Origin: Anaerocaecibacter muris
Lineage (GTDB): Bacteria > Bacillota > Clostridia > Christensenellales > Pumilibacteraceae
Reading direction: 5' to 3'
DNA: 64,000 nucleotides
Assembly (NCBI RefSeq): GCF_943192945.1
Contig: NZ_CALPCE010000006.1
Location: forward strand, 85,508-149,507
Each line of letters opens with the position of its first letter. Within the stretch, counting starts at the first letter, position 1. The position numbers and the translations under genes were made by a program. The notes beneath the pieces are model-generated. The model was not told the origin of the DNA and ran no database searches. It saw nothing but the letters and a program-made list of their open reading frames with translations. Below, piece after piece: positions 25,116 to 33,763 of the stretch.

Positions 25116-27845
25116 ATGAAACTGAAAAAAGCGATAGTATTTGTGCTGTGCGCGGTTTTGGCTTTGCCAATGTTCGCATGCGGCAAGGCGGCGCGCCCCG
25201 GCGGCGGCGGAGTAGCAGGCGACGGAAAAACTTATACCGTTACTTTCTACGTCGGCGCGGAGGCGGAAGCCGCGGGCGCGTTGGTATATCCTGATGCTAT
25301 AGAAGTTAAATCGGGCGGCACTTGCGGAGAGTTGCCCGTGCCTCACGGCTATAAAGGTTATTCTTTTATAGGTTGGAAAACTGCCGACGGCGCGGAATTT
25401 CTTGCAACGACTGTCGTGCGGTCGGACATTACCGTTACTGCGCAATGGCGGTCGCAGTCCGAACAGGATGATATTGCCAAAAAGTACGAAGAAAGTCTTG
25501 CCACGGCGGAGTGGAATAAGGCGGGGCATATCTATATTCATTATAAGCGTAGCGGACACGCGGAAAGCGAAAACGGCACGGTCAAAAACTTGCCGAACGC
25601 CGCGCCGGAATACTCGACGCAGATTGAATCCTCGGTCTATAAAGATTGGGGGCTTTGGGTATGGCCTATCGGCAACGCGAACGGTCGTTTGTTCAACGCA
25701 ATGCACATAGACGAAAGCGGCGCGGTGTATGACGTCGATCTTACTAATACTTATACCGATTGCGGTTGGGATCCCGACGCAAACGGCGGACATGGCGCGT
25801 CGCAGGACGTTGTTATCAACTATGACGACTACAATACCGAAGACGGCACTTTCGGAATTTTGTTGTTTCAAATTTCGTCACGCAGCAACGATAAACATTG
25901 GATAAGCGATGTTGGCAATACAAACATAAGTCTGTCGAAAGCTCGGCGTAAAGATAAGGGGATGCACTGGTTTGTCACCCAAGGCAATATCGGATTCGGC
26001 ACGCCGCAATTTACGGGCGAGGATGTTTCCAGTAATTACGACGGTATTCCTGAAGGTTCAGCTATCACTCGCGCCGACGGTGACGACATGATTAACAGCG
26101 CGCTTGACAATTCGAGCAAATATCCAGTATGGCCAAACCGCGTGCAAAACTTCGATGCGAGCACGGGCTATCAAATATTTATAGCGTCGTTTGCGGACAG
26201 CAACGGCGACGGCATGGGCGACTTGCGCGGAATTATACAGAAGTTGCCTTACCTTGCAAGCCTAAATGTTGAAGTGTTATGGCTAACGCCTTTCCAAAAC
26301 TCGACTAACTATCACGGCTACGACATTTACGATTATTTCTCGGTCGATCCCAAATTCGGCACCCTTGCCGACTACCGCGAACTTGTTTACAGAGCGCATA
26401 ACGAATACGGCATGAAAATAGTTATGGACTTTGTTCTCAACCATACGGGCAAGAGCAACCCTTGGTTTGTCAAATCGCAAAATCTGGAAAAAGAAAAGAT
26501 ACAAACCGCCGACGGCAAGACGCGCGAAATAGACTATCGTCAGTTCTATAACTGGATAAACAAGGAAACTTACGACAGTCTTGACGCGGAAACTCAAAAA
26601 CAGTGGTACGGCGATTCGTACGGCTACTACTTCTATTCGTCGTTCTCGTCCGACATGCCCGAGCTTAATTACGACTATCAGCCCGTGCGCGACGCGATAC
26701 TCGAAGTTTGCGATTACTGGATGTCGTTCGGACTGGACGGGTTCCGTCTTGATGCGGTCAAACACATCTACATGAAAAACGAAATTCTGCCCGTCGGCAA
26801 AACTCTTTCCGGCACGGCGGATAAAAACAATCCCGCGGCGCCCGTAGTCGAGGACGGTTTATATTCGCACGATAAAAAGCGTAATATCAACTTCTATCGC
26901 GAGTTTAACTACCGTCTTAAATCGGCGCACCCCAATGCGTTTGTAGTCGGCGAAAACCTCGACGGTTGGAACGAGAGAACAAAAGAATACTATCAAGGCA
27001 TTGATTCGCAGTTCGATTTTAATACGTATTATGCGGGCAGAGCATTTGCCGAAGTTCGCGGCATACCGCATTTAAGCGCAGGCGCGCCCGCCAAGAGCGA
27101 AGCTGATTTACATTCCGCGTTCAGAACGTATTTGCAGGGTTACACTTCGTTCAAAGGTCAAAATCCCAACTTCGTTGCGGGTCAGTTCACGTCTAACCAT
27201 GACTTGCCGCGCGCGCGCAACCGCATGGCGTTAAAAGCGTCCAACGGCGTGGACACAGACCACTATACCAAGGTCGAGGGTAGCCTTATAAGCGATTCCG
27301 AAAACGCGTTGTATATGTATTACGGCATGCTCATGACTTTGCCGGGGGTTACGTGGATTTATTACGGCGACGAACTCGGCATGGAGGGTATAATGGATTA
27401 CACCCTCGAAACGCAAAGCACCGATTCGTTGACGAGCTCGCCGCACGAGGATAGAATTTACCGTCAACCCATGAAGTGGGAGGCGACGGGGAATGCGTCC
27501 TATAAAATAGGTTTCGGCGAACTTACTTGCGAGCTTACGGGACTTAACGCAAGCACGGTCAAGAGTGTTGCCGAACAGGAACAGGACGCGTCGTCGCTGT
27601 TGTCTTGGGTCAAGACTTTGACGGCTATTCGCACCGAATATAAACTCGGCAATGCAACCGCTATAACCGACGGCGGAACAAACGGCAATAAAATTTCTTA
27701 CACCGTTCGCGGCGGCAACGGCAATATCAGCGTCAGCATAATAGCCGGTAGCGGCGCGCTCACTTCCGCGCCTGCGGGAGCCAAAGCGTTCTGGACGGGC
27801 AGCATTGCCGGCAAGACTTGCAGCGTGCTTGTGACGGCGGCATAA
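25116..27845 (+). CDS. cell-surface GH13 alpha-amylase/pullulanase-type lipoprotein
   Basis: A 909-residue starch-degrading lipoprotein. A signal peptide ends in the lipobox MFAC near residue 20. Then comes one Listeria-Bacteroides (InlB B) repeat ('YSFIGWKTADG ... ITVTAQW', about 35-125), a pullulanase-type carbohydrate-binding region near 140-310 ('IHYKRSGHAE', 'YKDWGLWVW'), and a GH13 barrel. GH13 motifs are complete: 'MDFVLNH', 'GFRLDAVKH' with nucleophile Asp546, 'VVGENLD' with acid Glu613 and 'TSNHD' with Asp696. The start is 25116 (second of two ATGs), six bases after GGAGG. The enzyme should cut alpha-glucans outside the cell; exact linkage preference is unclear. Confidence 0.92.
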   Translation: MKLKKAIVFVLCAVLALPMFACGKAARPGGGGVAGDGKTYTVTFYVGAEAEAAGALVYPDAIEVKSGGTCGELPVPHGYKGYSFIGWKTADGAEFLATTVVRSDITVTAQWRSQSEQDDIAKKYEESLATAEWNKAGHIYIHYKRSGHAESENGTVKNLPNAAPEYSTQIESSVYKDWGLWVWPIGNANGRLFNAMHIDESGAVYDVDLTNTYTDCGWDPDANGGHGASQDVVINYDDYNTEDGTFGILLFQISSRSNDKHWISDVGNTNISLSKARRKDKGMHWFVTQGNIGFGTPQFTGEDVSSNYDGIPEGSAITRADGDDMINSALDNSSKYPVWPNRVQNFDASTGYQIFIASFADSNGDGMGDLRGIIQKLPYLASLNVEVLWLTPFQNSTNYHGYDIYDYFSVDPKFGTLADYRELVYRAHNEYGMKIVMDFVLNHTGKSNPWFVKSQNLEKEKIQTADGKTREIDYRQFYNWINKETYDSLDAETQKQWYGDSYGYYFYSSFSSDMPELNYDYQPVRDAILEVCDYWMSFGLDGFRLDAVKHIYMKNEILPVGKTLSGTADKNNPAAPVVEDGLYSHDKKRNINFYREFNYRLKSAHPNAFVVGENLDGWNERTKEYYQGIDSQFDFNTYYAGRAFAEVRGIPHLSAGAPAKSEADLHSAFRTYLQGYTSFKGQNPNFVAGQFTSNHDLPRARNRMALKASNGVDTDHYTKVEGSLISDSENALYMYYGMLMTLPGVTWIYYGDELGMEGIMDYTLETQSTDSLTSSPHEDRIYRQPMKWEATGNASYKIGFGELTCELTGLNASTVKSVAEQEQDASSLLSWVKTLTAIRTEYKLGNATAITDGGTNGNKISYTVRGGNGNISVSIIAGSGALTSAPAGAKAFWTGSIAGKTCSVLVTAA

Positions 27846-27859
27846 GGAGGTAGAGAACT

Positions 27860-29026
27860 ATGAAAAAGATAACGTCAATAGCGACCGCGCTGTGCATGGC
27901 GACCGCATTCTGCGGGTTCTGCACGGGCTGCGCGGCGGAAATAAAAGACAACGGCGTCGCGGGCGGAACGCACTCGGCAATGACAAGCGCCGATTCGCAG
28001 TATAAGGTAATACTTTCGCCCGGGTATCAGCAGGGCTTCGGCTCGACCGAAAACACGGTGTCGTCGGGCGCGACCAAACTTACCGAAGCGCAAGAGGGCG
28101 AATACTTTGTGTCTAACGCGTACTTCGCGACAGTAGCCGCAGGCGAGGATTTGCCCGCCGCGGAAACGACACGCGCAAAAACGACGTTTGTCGGCTGGAC
28201 TTATGCCAAAGACGGAATTGTGGAAACGGTGGAAAAAATGCCCGCTTCGCTCGGCGAGGACTTGTATCTGTACGCGCAGTGGCAAACGGAGGGCGGCGGC
28301 GCGGTAATCGACCCCACGCCCGAACCCGAACCCGAACCCGAACCGCAACCGGGTAAAGATACGGGCTTGGTTGTAAACGGCACGTTGCATAAACTCGTTG
28401 TGAACGCGGGCAATACGACGACGACAGAATATTGGCTGGGCGTGGACGCGACGGTTAAACTGACAAAAGGCGACGTCGTCACATTGCAAGTCAACGGAAC
28501 TAAAATAAGCGCGTTTATCGATCCGAGCAGTATCGGCGTAGACAAGTCGAATACGTCTACAGCGCAATCATCGTTCAAAGTGACGACGACGGGCGCGTTC
28601 AGTCTGTATCTGCGCGCGAACAAGGACGGCACTTACACCGTCGAATTTACGGGACCGTCCGACATCGGCGAGGAAACGGAATTGCCGCAAGGCACGGCGA
28701 GCACGCTCACTTTCTCGGACGGCGTTACTCTCACCATTTACCTAAAAGATTCGGTCGGCAATGACGTAACCGATTTGAGCAAGTACAAAATTTGGATGTG
28801 GAATAGCGGCGGCAACTACTTTGCGGGCGAATGGAATTCCCGTCCCGTCTTGACGAGCAAGATAACGTTGAACAATGCGTTCGCCGCGTCGCTCGGCATG
28901 AAGTTCACTTGGGGCGCGAACTCCGCGATCGAGTCTGGCAACTTCAACGGCTTCGAGGCAAACGGCACATATCTTATAACGCTTGCGAAGAACGGCGGCA
29001 CGATTGCCAAAATAAAAGTATCGTAA
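27860..29026 (+). CDS. starch-associated lipoprotein with InlB B repeat and Pro-Glu linker
   Basis: A 388-residue lipoprotein encoded 14 bases after the amylase. A signal peptide ends at a cysteine in 'CTGCAAE' near residue 24. A domain like the amylase InlB B repeat ('TTFVGWTYAKDG ... LYAQWQ') covers about 60-140, followed by a surface linker of Pro-Glu repeats (PEPEPEPEPQPG, about 155-166). Two beta-rich regions follow: one of about 100 residues and a C-terminal one with several Trp ('KIWMWNSGGNYFAGEW') that looks like a carbohydrate-binding module. It probably holds starch next to the amylase. No catalytic motif is seen. AAGGAGG precedes the ATG. Confidence 0.8.
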   Translation: MKKITSIATALCMATAFCGFCTGCAAEIKDNGVAGGTHSAMTSADSQYKVILSPGYQQGFGSTENTVSSGATKLTEAQEGEYFVSNAYFATVAAGEDLPAAETTRAKTTFVGWTYAKDGIVETVEKMPASLGEDLYLYAQWQTEGGGAVIDPTPEPEPEPEPQPGKDTGLVVNGTLHKLVVNAGNTTTTEYWLGVDATVKLTKGDVVTLQVNGTKISAFIDPSSIGVDKSNTSTAQSSFKVTTTGAFSLYLRANKDGTYTVEFTGPSDIGEETELPQGTASTLTFSDGVTLTIYLKDSVGNDVTDLSKYKIWMWNSGGNYFAGEWNSRPVLTSKITLNNAFAASLGMKFTWGANSAIESGNFNGFEANGTYLITLAKNGGTIAKIKVS

Positions 29027-29054
29027 CCGCAAAACGCTCGAGATGAGTAAAAGC

Positions 29055-29091
29055 AAAACTCCCGACGGGATGATTCCGACGGGAGTTTTTT
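29055..29091. terminator. bidirectional terminator
   Basis: An AAAACTCCCG-A-CGG arm (29055-29068) pairs with CCG-A-CGGGAGTTTT (29075-29089) around GATGATT, then T. It lies between the convergent lipoprotein and Sel1 genes and has A/T runs on both sides. Confidence 0.85.
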
Positions 29092-29134
29092 GATGTGTTT
29101 AATTAAGTTAAAGTGTTGTAATCGTAATAGCTTG

Positions 29135-30190
29135 TTATTCTTCGGACGCAGTCGCGCTTGCCGCGGGATAGCCTGCGTCTTGCGCAAGGTCGTGGTATTT
29201 TTTTGCAAGTTCCGCGTCGGGTTTGGTGCCGATACCTTGTTCATAGCACGCCGCAAGATCGGCATATGCGACGGGGAATTGCTGTTCGGCGGAGCGTTTG
29301 AACAGCGAGAACGCGCGCTCGGGATCGGCTTTTACGCCGTTGCCGTCGCGCAACGCTTTTGCGAGATTGTATTGCCCGGGCGCGCTGTCCGCGTCGGCGG
29401 AAATGGTGTATAACTGAACGGCTTTTTCGGCGTTCTTTTCCACGCCTCTGCCCGACTCGTAACAAAACCCGAGGTTGGCGACCGCGACGGGATTGCCGAG
29501 CTTGCCCGCCTCCTCGAACCAGCGCACGGCTTGCTCGAAGTCGGCTTTTACGCCTCTGCCGTTAAGATAGCACATACCGACGTTGTTTTGCGCAATGGCG
29601 TAGCCGTTCTGCGCGGCGCGGTAGTAGTAAAGGTACGCTTTTTCGCCGTCCGCCTTTACGCCTCTGCCAAAGTTGTAGCAATCGCCGACGTTGTTTTGCG
29701 CGGCGGCAAAATCGCTTTCGGCGGCGCGGGAAAAACACTCGAACGCTTTTTCCAAATCCTTCTCCACGCCCAGTCCGCGCTGATAGCAAAAGCCGAGGTC
29801 GTTAAGTCCGCCGGGGTGATCCTTGTCGGCGGCGGCTTGGAAAATCTTTGCCGCTTTGTCGTAATCGCGTTCGACGACCGAGCCGTCGAAGTAGAAATGT
29901 CCGAGCGTGAATTGCGCGTCGAGGTTGCCCATGTCCGCGGCTTGCTTTATAAGTTCGTATGCGCGGTGCTCGTCGTGCTTGACGCCCATGCCGCGAATAT
30001 AGCACACGCCCAGCGAGAATATTGCGGGGGCATAGCCGAGCTTTGCGCTTTGCGCATAGCCAGACGCGGCTTTTGCAAAGTCAACCGCGACGCCGTCGCC
30101 CGTGAAATACTTTTCCGCTTGGTCGAAGTACTTTTTTGCCAAAAAGTCGGTAGGCGAAAGGCTTTCGCCGTTTTGTTTGTCTTTGTGCAT
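29135..30190 (-). CDS. Sel1-repeat (tetratricopeptide-like) protein
   Basis: A 351-residue cytoplasmic protein built of about eight Sel1-like repeats of 36 residues, each with the pattern 'A...LG.CY..G.GV..D..KA...Y..AA..G'. The second to last part still keeps the repeat phase. Such solenoids serve as protein-protein scaffolds; no enzyme domain or signal peptide is present. A 7-bp inverted repeat lies just upstream of the start (30208-30225). Acts probably as an adaptor for an unknown partner. Confidence 0.9.
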   Translation of the reverse strand: MHKDKQNGESLSPTDFLAKKYFDQAEKYFTGDGVAVDFAKAASGYAQSAKLGYAPAIFSLGVCYIRGMGVKHDEHRAYELIKQAADMGNLDAQFTLGHFYFDGSVVERDYDKAAKIFQAAADKDHPGGLNDLGFCYQRGLGVEKDLEKAFECFSRAAESDFAAAQNNVGDCYNFGRGVKADGEKAYLYYYRAAQNGYAIAQNNVGMCYLNGRGVKADFEQAVRWFEEAGKLGNPVAVANLGFCYESGRGVEKNAEKAVQLYTISADADSAPGQYNLAKALRDGNGVKADPERAFSLFKRSAEQQFPVAYADLAACYEQGIGTKPDAELAKKYHDLAQDAGYPAASATASEE

Positions 30191-30207
30191 TGTCGTTCCT
30201 CACTATA

Positions 30208-30225
30208 TTACAATTTATATTGTAA
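30208..30225. promoter_or_regulatory. inverted repeat upstream of the Sel1 gene
   Basis: TTACAAT (30208-30214) and ATTGTAA (30219-30225) around TTAT, 18 bases before the Sel1 start on the minus strand. Possible operator or part of its promoter. Confidence 0.4.
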
Positions 30226-30368
30226 TTACGGTAATATTGTACCACAACAGCGTGAATTGCGCAAGCATTATTCAAAGCAAATGCCGCCGCGCCGCTGTGT
30301 TGCGATATTTTCTAATGTAATTTTAATGACGGAAAGGTGAAATTAGGCGGGCATTTATCTTGCTTTGT

Positions 30369-30397
30369 TTGACACCTGTCAAAGCATATGTTATAAT
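30369..30397 (+). promoter_or_regulatory. consensus promoter of the phospholipid operon
   Basis: TTGACA at 30369-30374, 17 bases, TATAAT at 30392-30397: a perfect consensus. It gives a leader of about 100 bases before the ATG at 30506, so an open frame starting at 30365 is not a real start. Confidence 0.85.
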
Positions 30398-30505
30398 AGG
30401 CGTAATACGGTTTGCCGCAAGACGGGTTGTCGCCACGCGGGTCGAGCCGTAAAGAAATACAATTTTGATAAGTTCGGCACGCGCCGAATCGAGAGCGTAT
30501 TTTTA

Positions 30506-31936
30506 ATGGCTAAAAAGCTGTCCAAACGGGCAAAAAAGCAAATTCTCAATATAACTTTCCTTGTCGTGCTAATCGGCGTCACTTTGACCGTCGTGTTTGT
30601 CAGTCAAGACATAAACCTGCACGACATAGGTGTGTTTCTCTCCGGCTGTAATCCGTACTACATAGCGGGCGCGTTCGGGGGACTTTTGGGTTATATAATT
30701 TTCGAGGCGATAAGCCTGCACGTAATAGCGCATAAGCTCGGACATAAAAGCAAATTCGTTTCGTCGGTTGCGTACTCGACGAGCGACCTTTACTATTCGG
30801 CAATAACCCCGTCGGCGAGCGGCGGTCAGCCCGCTTCGGCGTATTACATGATGCGCGACGGCATGAGTGGCGGCACGGCGGGATTTACGGTGCTGTTCAA
30901 CATAATAGGCTACACCGTTGCAACTATACTTGTCGGGCTGTTCGGCGTTATTGCTTGCCCCGCAATGTTCGGACAGATAGGACATTGGTTTGCGAAAACG
31001 CTTATAATACTCGGGTTTGTAATCCAGTTGCTGTTGCTTGCGCTGTTGTTGCTGTGTCTGTTCCGCGCGCGCGTTATCCTTAAAATAGGCGGGTGGGGAA
31101 TATCCCTGCTCACAAAAATCCATATTATAAAAAAGCCCGACAAATGGCGCGGCAAACTGGACAACGTCGTCACCAAATACCGTTCGTGCCGCAAAGTGCT
31201 CAAACAGCACCCTATGTTGTTTGTCAACGTTTTGCTGTTGAACATTGCGCAACGCGTGTCGCAAACGCTTATTCCGTGCTTTGTCATGATGGCGGCGCGC
31301 CCCGAAGCGTGCAATTTTTTGGAACTGTTTTGCATGCAGGCTTATGTGCTTACCGGCTACAACTCCATACCGCTCCCCGGCGGCACGGGCGCTTACGAAT
31401 ATTTGTACCCCAACGTGTTCGGCATAGGCGGTGCGTTCGACATGAAATTCATACTCGCCGCAATGATGGTGTCGCGTTCCATTTCGTACTATATCTGCAT
31501 GATAGTGACGGGGCTGTACACTCTGGTTTATCACGCGGCGGGGCTTAAAAACAACAAAAAAGAGCCGGAGGACGTGGATATGTTCACCGCGCTCAACAGC
31601 GAAAAAGTGCTTAAAGAGCTTGCGGACGGCGACGACTTAACCGTAAATAAAAAGTCCGCGCCCGTTCCGAGCCCGTCGGCAGACGACACGCATAACGGCG
31701 GACAAGCCGACGCGGACTGTAAGCTCGCGCCCGACGGCGATACCGAACAAATCGAACTTACGGAGCAAACACAAGACAAAACCGAACAGCACGCCGACGA
31801 GCCGAGCGAAACGACGCAAGCGGACGACGGCGGCGAGCCGAGCGAAACGACGCAAGCGGACGACGGCGAAGTTACCGATGTCGTATCGTTAAACGAGGAA
31901 ATACAGGAGAATGACGATGGAAACCGAAAAGATTGA
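30506..31936 (+). CDS. flippase-like (MprF N-terminal / UPF0104 type) membrane protein
   Basis: A 476-residue membrane protein with about eight to nine hydrophobic helices over residues 1-340. It matches the lysylphosphatidylglycerol-synthase membrane-region family: 'FLSGCNPYYIAGAF', '[17 protein letters not shown]' near residue 110 and 'PLPGGTGAYEYLY' near 290 are its standard blocks. Such proteins flip or help synthesise envelope lipids or glycolipids; the MprF catalytic domain is absent. A hydrophilic acidic tail follows with a 12-residue direct repeat (EPSETTQADDGG). It overlaps pssA by 26 bases, so it belongs to a lipid operon. Confidence 0.85.
   Translation: MAKKLSKRAKKQILNITFLVVLIGVTLTVVFVSQDINLHDIGVFLSGCNPYYIAGAFGGLLGYIIFEAISLHVIAHKLGHKSKFVSSVAYSTSDLYYSAITPSASGGQPASAYYMMRDGMSGGTAGFTVLFNIIGYTVATILVGLFGVIACPAMFGQIGHWFAKTLIILGFVIQLLLLALLLLCLFRARVILKIGGWGISLLTKIHIIKKPDKWRGKLDNVVTKYRSCRKVLKQHPMLFVNVLLLNIAQRVSQTLIPCFVMMAARPEACNFLELFCMQAYVLTGYNSIPLPGGTGAYEYLYPNVFGIGGAFDMKFILAAMMVSRSISYYICMIVTGLYTLVYHAAGLKNNKKEPEDVDMFTALNSEKVLKELADGDDLTVNKKSAPVPSPSADDTHNGGQADADCKLAPDGDTEQIELTEQTQDKTEQHADEPSETTQADDGGEPSETTQADDGEVTDVVSLNEEIQENDDGNRKD
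31799..31870 (+). repeat. two tandem copies of a 36-bp in-frame repeat
   Basis: Unit starts GAGCCGAGCG at 31799 and again at 31835 and encodes the 12-residue acidic repeat in the flippase-like protein tail. In-frame copy number change would only alter tail length. Confidence 0.85.
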
Positions 31937-32777
31937 CAACGTGATGGGGGGGGGCGAAAGCATCGACCCTGCCCAAACGGAAAGCGCCGCGACCGTCGCG
32001 GTAGCCGATGACGTTGCCGTGCCCGCAAAAAAACGCAGACTTAAACCGACGAGCAAGTATATCGTCGGATATTGGCATTACGGCGTAATACTTACATATC
32101 TGTCGCTCGCCTTATCCATTTGCGGGATATGTTTTGCCGCGGCATACGGCGGACCGCGTCGCGACGACATAGCCGCGTTTTTCGTGCTGCTCGCGGGCTT
32201 ATGCGACGGGTTTGACGGCATGGTCGCCTCCACGCGCAAACACCGCACCGCCGACGACAGAATGTTCGGCATGCAAATAGATTCGCTGTGCGATATAGTG
32301 TCGTTCGGCATTGCGCCCATAATGGTGGGCGTGGCTATGGGCATGACGCGTTGGTACTATTGCATAGTGTACGTGTTCTTTGTTCTGTGCGGACTTGTTC
32401 GGCTCGCGTACTTTAATGTTGACGAAATAAACAGAGTAAACGAACCCAACGCGGGACGGCGCGAATCCTATACGGGTTTGCCCATAACCAACGTTTCGCT
32501 CGCTTTGCCCGTTTTCTATCTGGTAGCGACCATGTTCGATAACGGCGCGTGCGGCGTGACGACCGAACAGGCGCAAATTATCCGCAGCGTGCTCATGATG
32601 ACTTGTTATATACTTTGCGGACTGTTGTTCGTTATCAAGTTCAAAATGTTCAAAGCGCACGCGCGCGGACTGATAATAACGGTTATAACCATAACTGTGC
32701 TTGTAATAGGACTTGCGCTAATCCGTTATTATGTGTGCGGCGTGGTGCTGTTCCAACCGCTCACCAAGTTTAACTGA
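31911..32777 (+). CDS. pssA: CDP-diacylglycerol-serine O-phosphatidyltransferase
   Basis: A 288-residue membrane enzyme making phosphatidylserine. The CDP-alcohol motif is present at about residues 104-131: 'CDGFDGMVAS', then 'FGMQIDSLCD', with the four metal-binding Asp kept. The Arg that normally follows Ala in DGxxAR appears as Ser (VAST), a change worth checking. About seven hydrophobic helices follow a 60-residue hydrophilic N terminus, which contains a run of nine G in codons 12-15 (31945-31953). psd follows 5 bases after the stop, giving the PS to PE path. ATG at 31911 or 31917. Confidence 0.88.
   Translation: MTMETEKIDNVMGGGESIDPAQTESAATVAVADDVAVPAKKRRLKPTSKYIVGYWHYGVILTYLSLALSICGICFAAAYGGPRRDDIAAFFVLLAGLCDGFDGMVASTRKHRTADDRMFGMQIDSLCDIVSFGIAPIMVGVAMGMTRWYYCIVYVFFVLCGLVRLAYFNVDEINRVNEPNAGRRESYTGLPITNVSLALPVFYLVATMFDNGACGVTTEQAQIIRSVLMMTCYILCGLLFVIKFKMFKAHARGLIITVITITVLVIGLALIRYYVCGVVLFQPLTKFN
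31945..31953 (+). repeat. nine-G tract inside the pssA coding region
   Basis: Nine consecutive G in codons 12-15 of pssA (Met-Gly-Gly-Gly). Slippage here would shift the frame before the catalytic domain. Confidence 0.9.
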
Positions 32778-32782
32778 TTGCC

Positions 32783-33631
32783 ATGCGAGAAATTTTGAAA
32801 AAACCGCCCGTACCCAAATCGTTGCGGTTTTTATACTACAATAGATTGGGCGCGACCGCGCTGTGGCTTATAACGCGCAGGTGGGTGAGCAAGCTCGTCG
32901 GGCGTTACCTCGACGGCAGACTGTCGCGCCGCAAAATAAAAAAGTACGTAAAAAAGCACGGCATAGATATGTCGGCTTTTATCGATCAAGATTACAAATC
33001 GTTTAACGAATTCTTTACGCGCAAGGTAAAGCCCGAATTGCGTCCGTTCGATTTCGACCCCAACGCGCTGTGCGCGCCGTGCGACGGCAAGCTGTCCGCG
33101 TACAATATAACGGACGGGCTTACTTTTAACGTGAAAGGTTTTGACTACACAACCGAAACGCTGTTAAAGGACAAAGAACTTGCGGCGCGGTACGCCGGCG
33201 GGCTGTGTCTTGTTTTTCGGCTTTGCGTAACCGATTATCACCGCTATCACTTTTTCGACGGAGGAACGGCGGAGCGTAACGCATTTATAAAAGGCAAACT
33301 GCACACCGTTCAGCCCGCCGCGCTCGAAAAGCGGCGCGTATTCACCGAAAACTGTCGGGAATACACCGTGCTCGATACGGACAACTTCGGCACGGCAGTG
33401 CAGGTCGAAGTGGGTGCAATGATGGTAGGGCGCATAGTAAACGACGTTAAGTCGGGTCGGTTCGAGCGCGGACAGGAAAAAGGTCGGTTCGAGTTCGGCG
33501 GATCTACAATAATCCTGTTGCTCGAAAAAGACCGCGCGCGTATAGACGACGAGTTTTTTATCAATACGCAGAACGATTGCGAAACGGTAGTTAAATGCGG
33601 CGAAAAAATAGGAGAACGTTTCTTCCGATAA
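32783..33631 (+). CDS. psd: phosphatidylserine decarboxylase (type II-like)
   Basis: A 282-residue pro-enzyme that makes phosphatidylethanolamine from phosphatidylserine. The self-cleavage site reads FGGST; Ser241 would become the pyruvoyl group. The conserved acid/His segment 'VTDYHRYHF' lies near residue 148-156, and 'PCDGKLSAY' near residue 94 carries the conserved Asp. The FGGST (not LGST) form is that of the clostridial group. It is directly behind pssA. Confidence 0.93.
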   Translation: MREILKKPPVPKSLRFLYYNRLGATALWLITRRWVSKLVGRYLDGRLSRRKIKKYVKKHGIDMSAFIDQDYKSFNEFFTRKVKPELRPFDFDPNALCAPCDGKLSAYNITDGLTFNVKGFDYTTETLLKDKELAARYAGGLCLVFRLCVTDYHRYHFFDGGTAERNAFIKGKLHTVQPAALEKRRVFTENCREYTVLDTDNFGTAVQVEVGAMMVGRIVNDVKSGRFERGQEKGRFEFGGSTIILLLEKDRARIDDEFFINTQNDCETVVKCGEKIGERFFR

Positions 33632-33709
33632 GCGTCGCAATAGTTCGTCAACCGTCGCGGCGTCTTGGGTCAATATAATTTATCCCAGTTGTGATTTTCA
33701 TTAAAACGC

Positions 33710-33738
33710 TTGATTATTTTTATGTCGTTTGATATAAT
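33710..33738 (+). promoter_or_regulatory. promoter of the yitT-like gene
   Basis: TTGATT at 33710-33715, 17 bases, TATAAT at 33733-33738. It overlaps the in-frame TTG at 33710, so the true start is ATG 33764, preceded by AGAGG. Confidence 0.8.
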
Positions 33739-33763
33739 ACAACTCGGCAAAAGAGGTCGTTAT

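Noticed and set aside
31799..31870. Possible CRISPR or minisatellite
   Set aside because: Only two adjacent 36-bp units without spacers, in frame in a protein tail.
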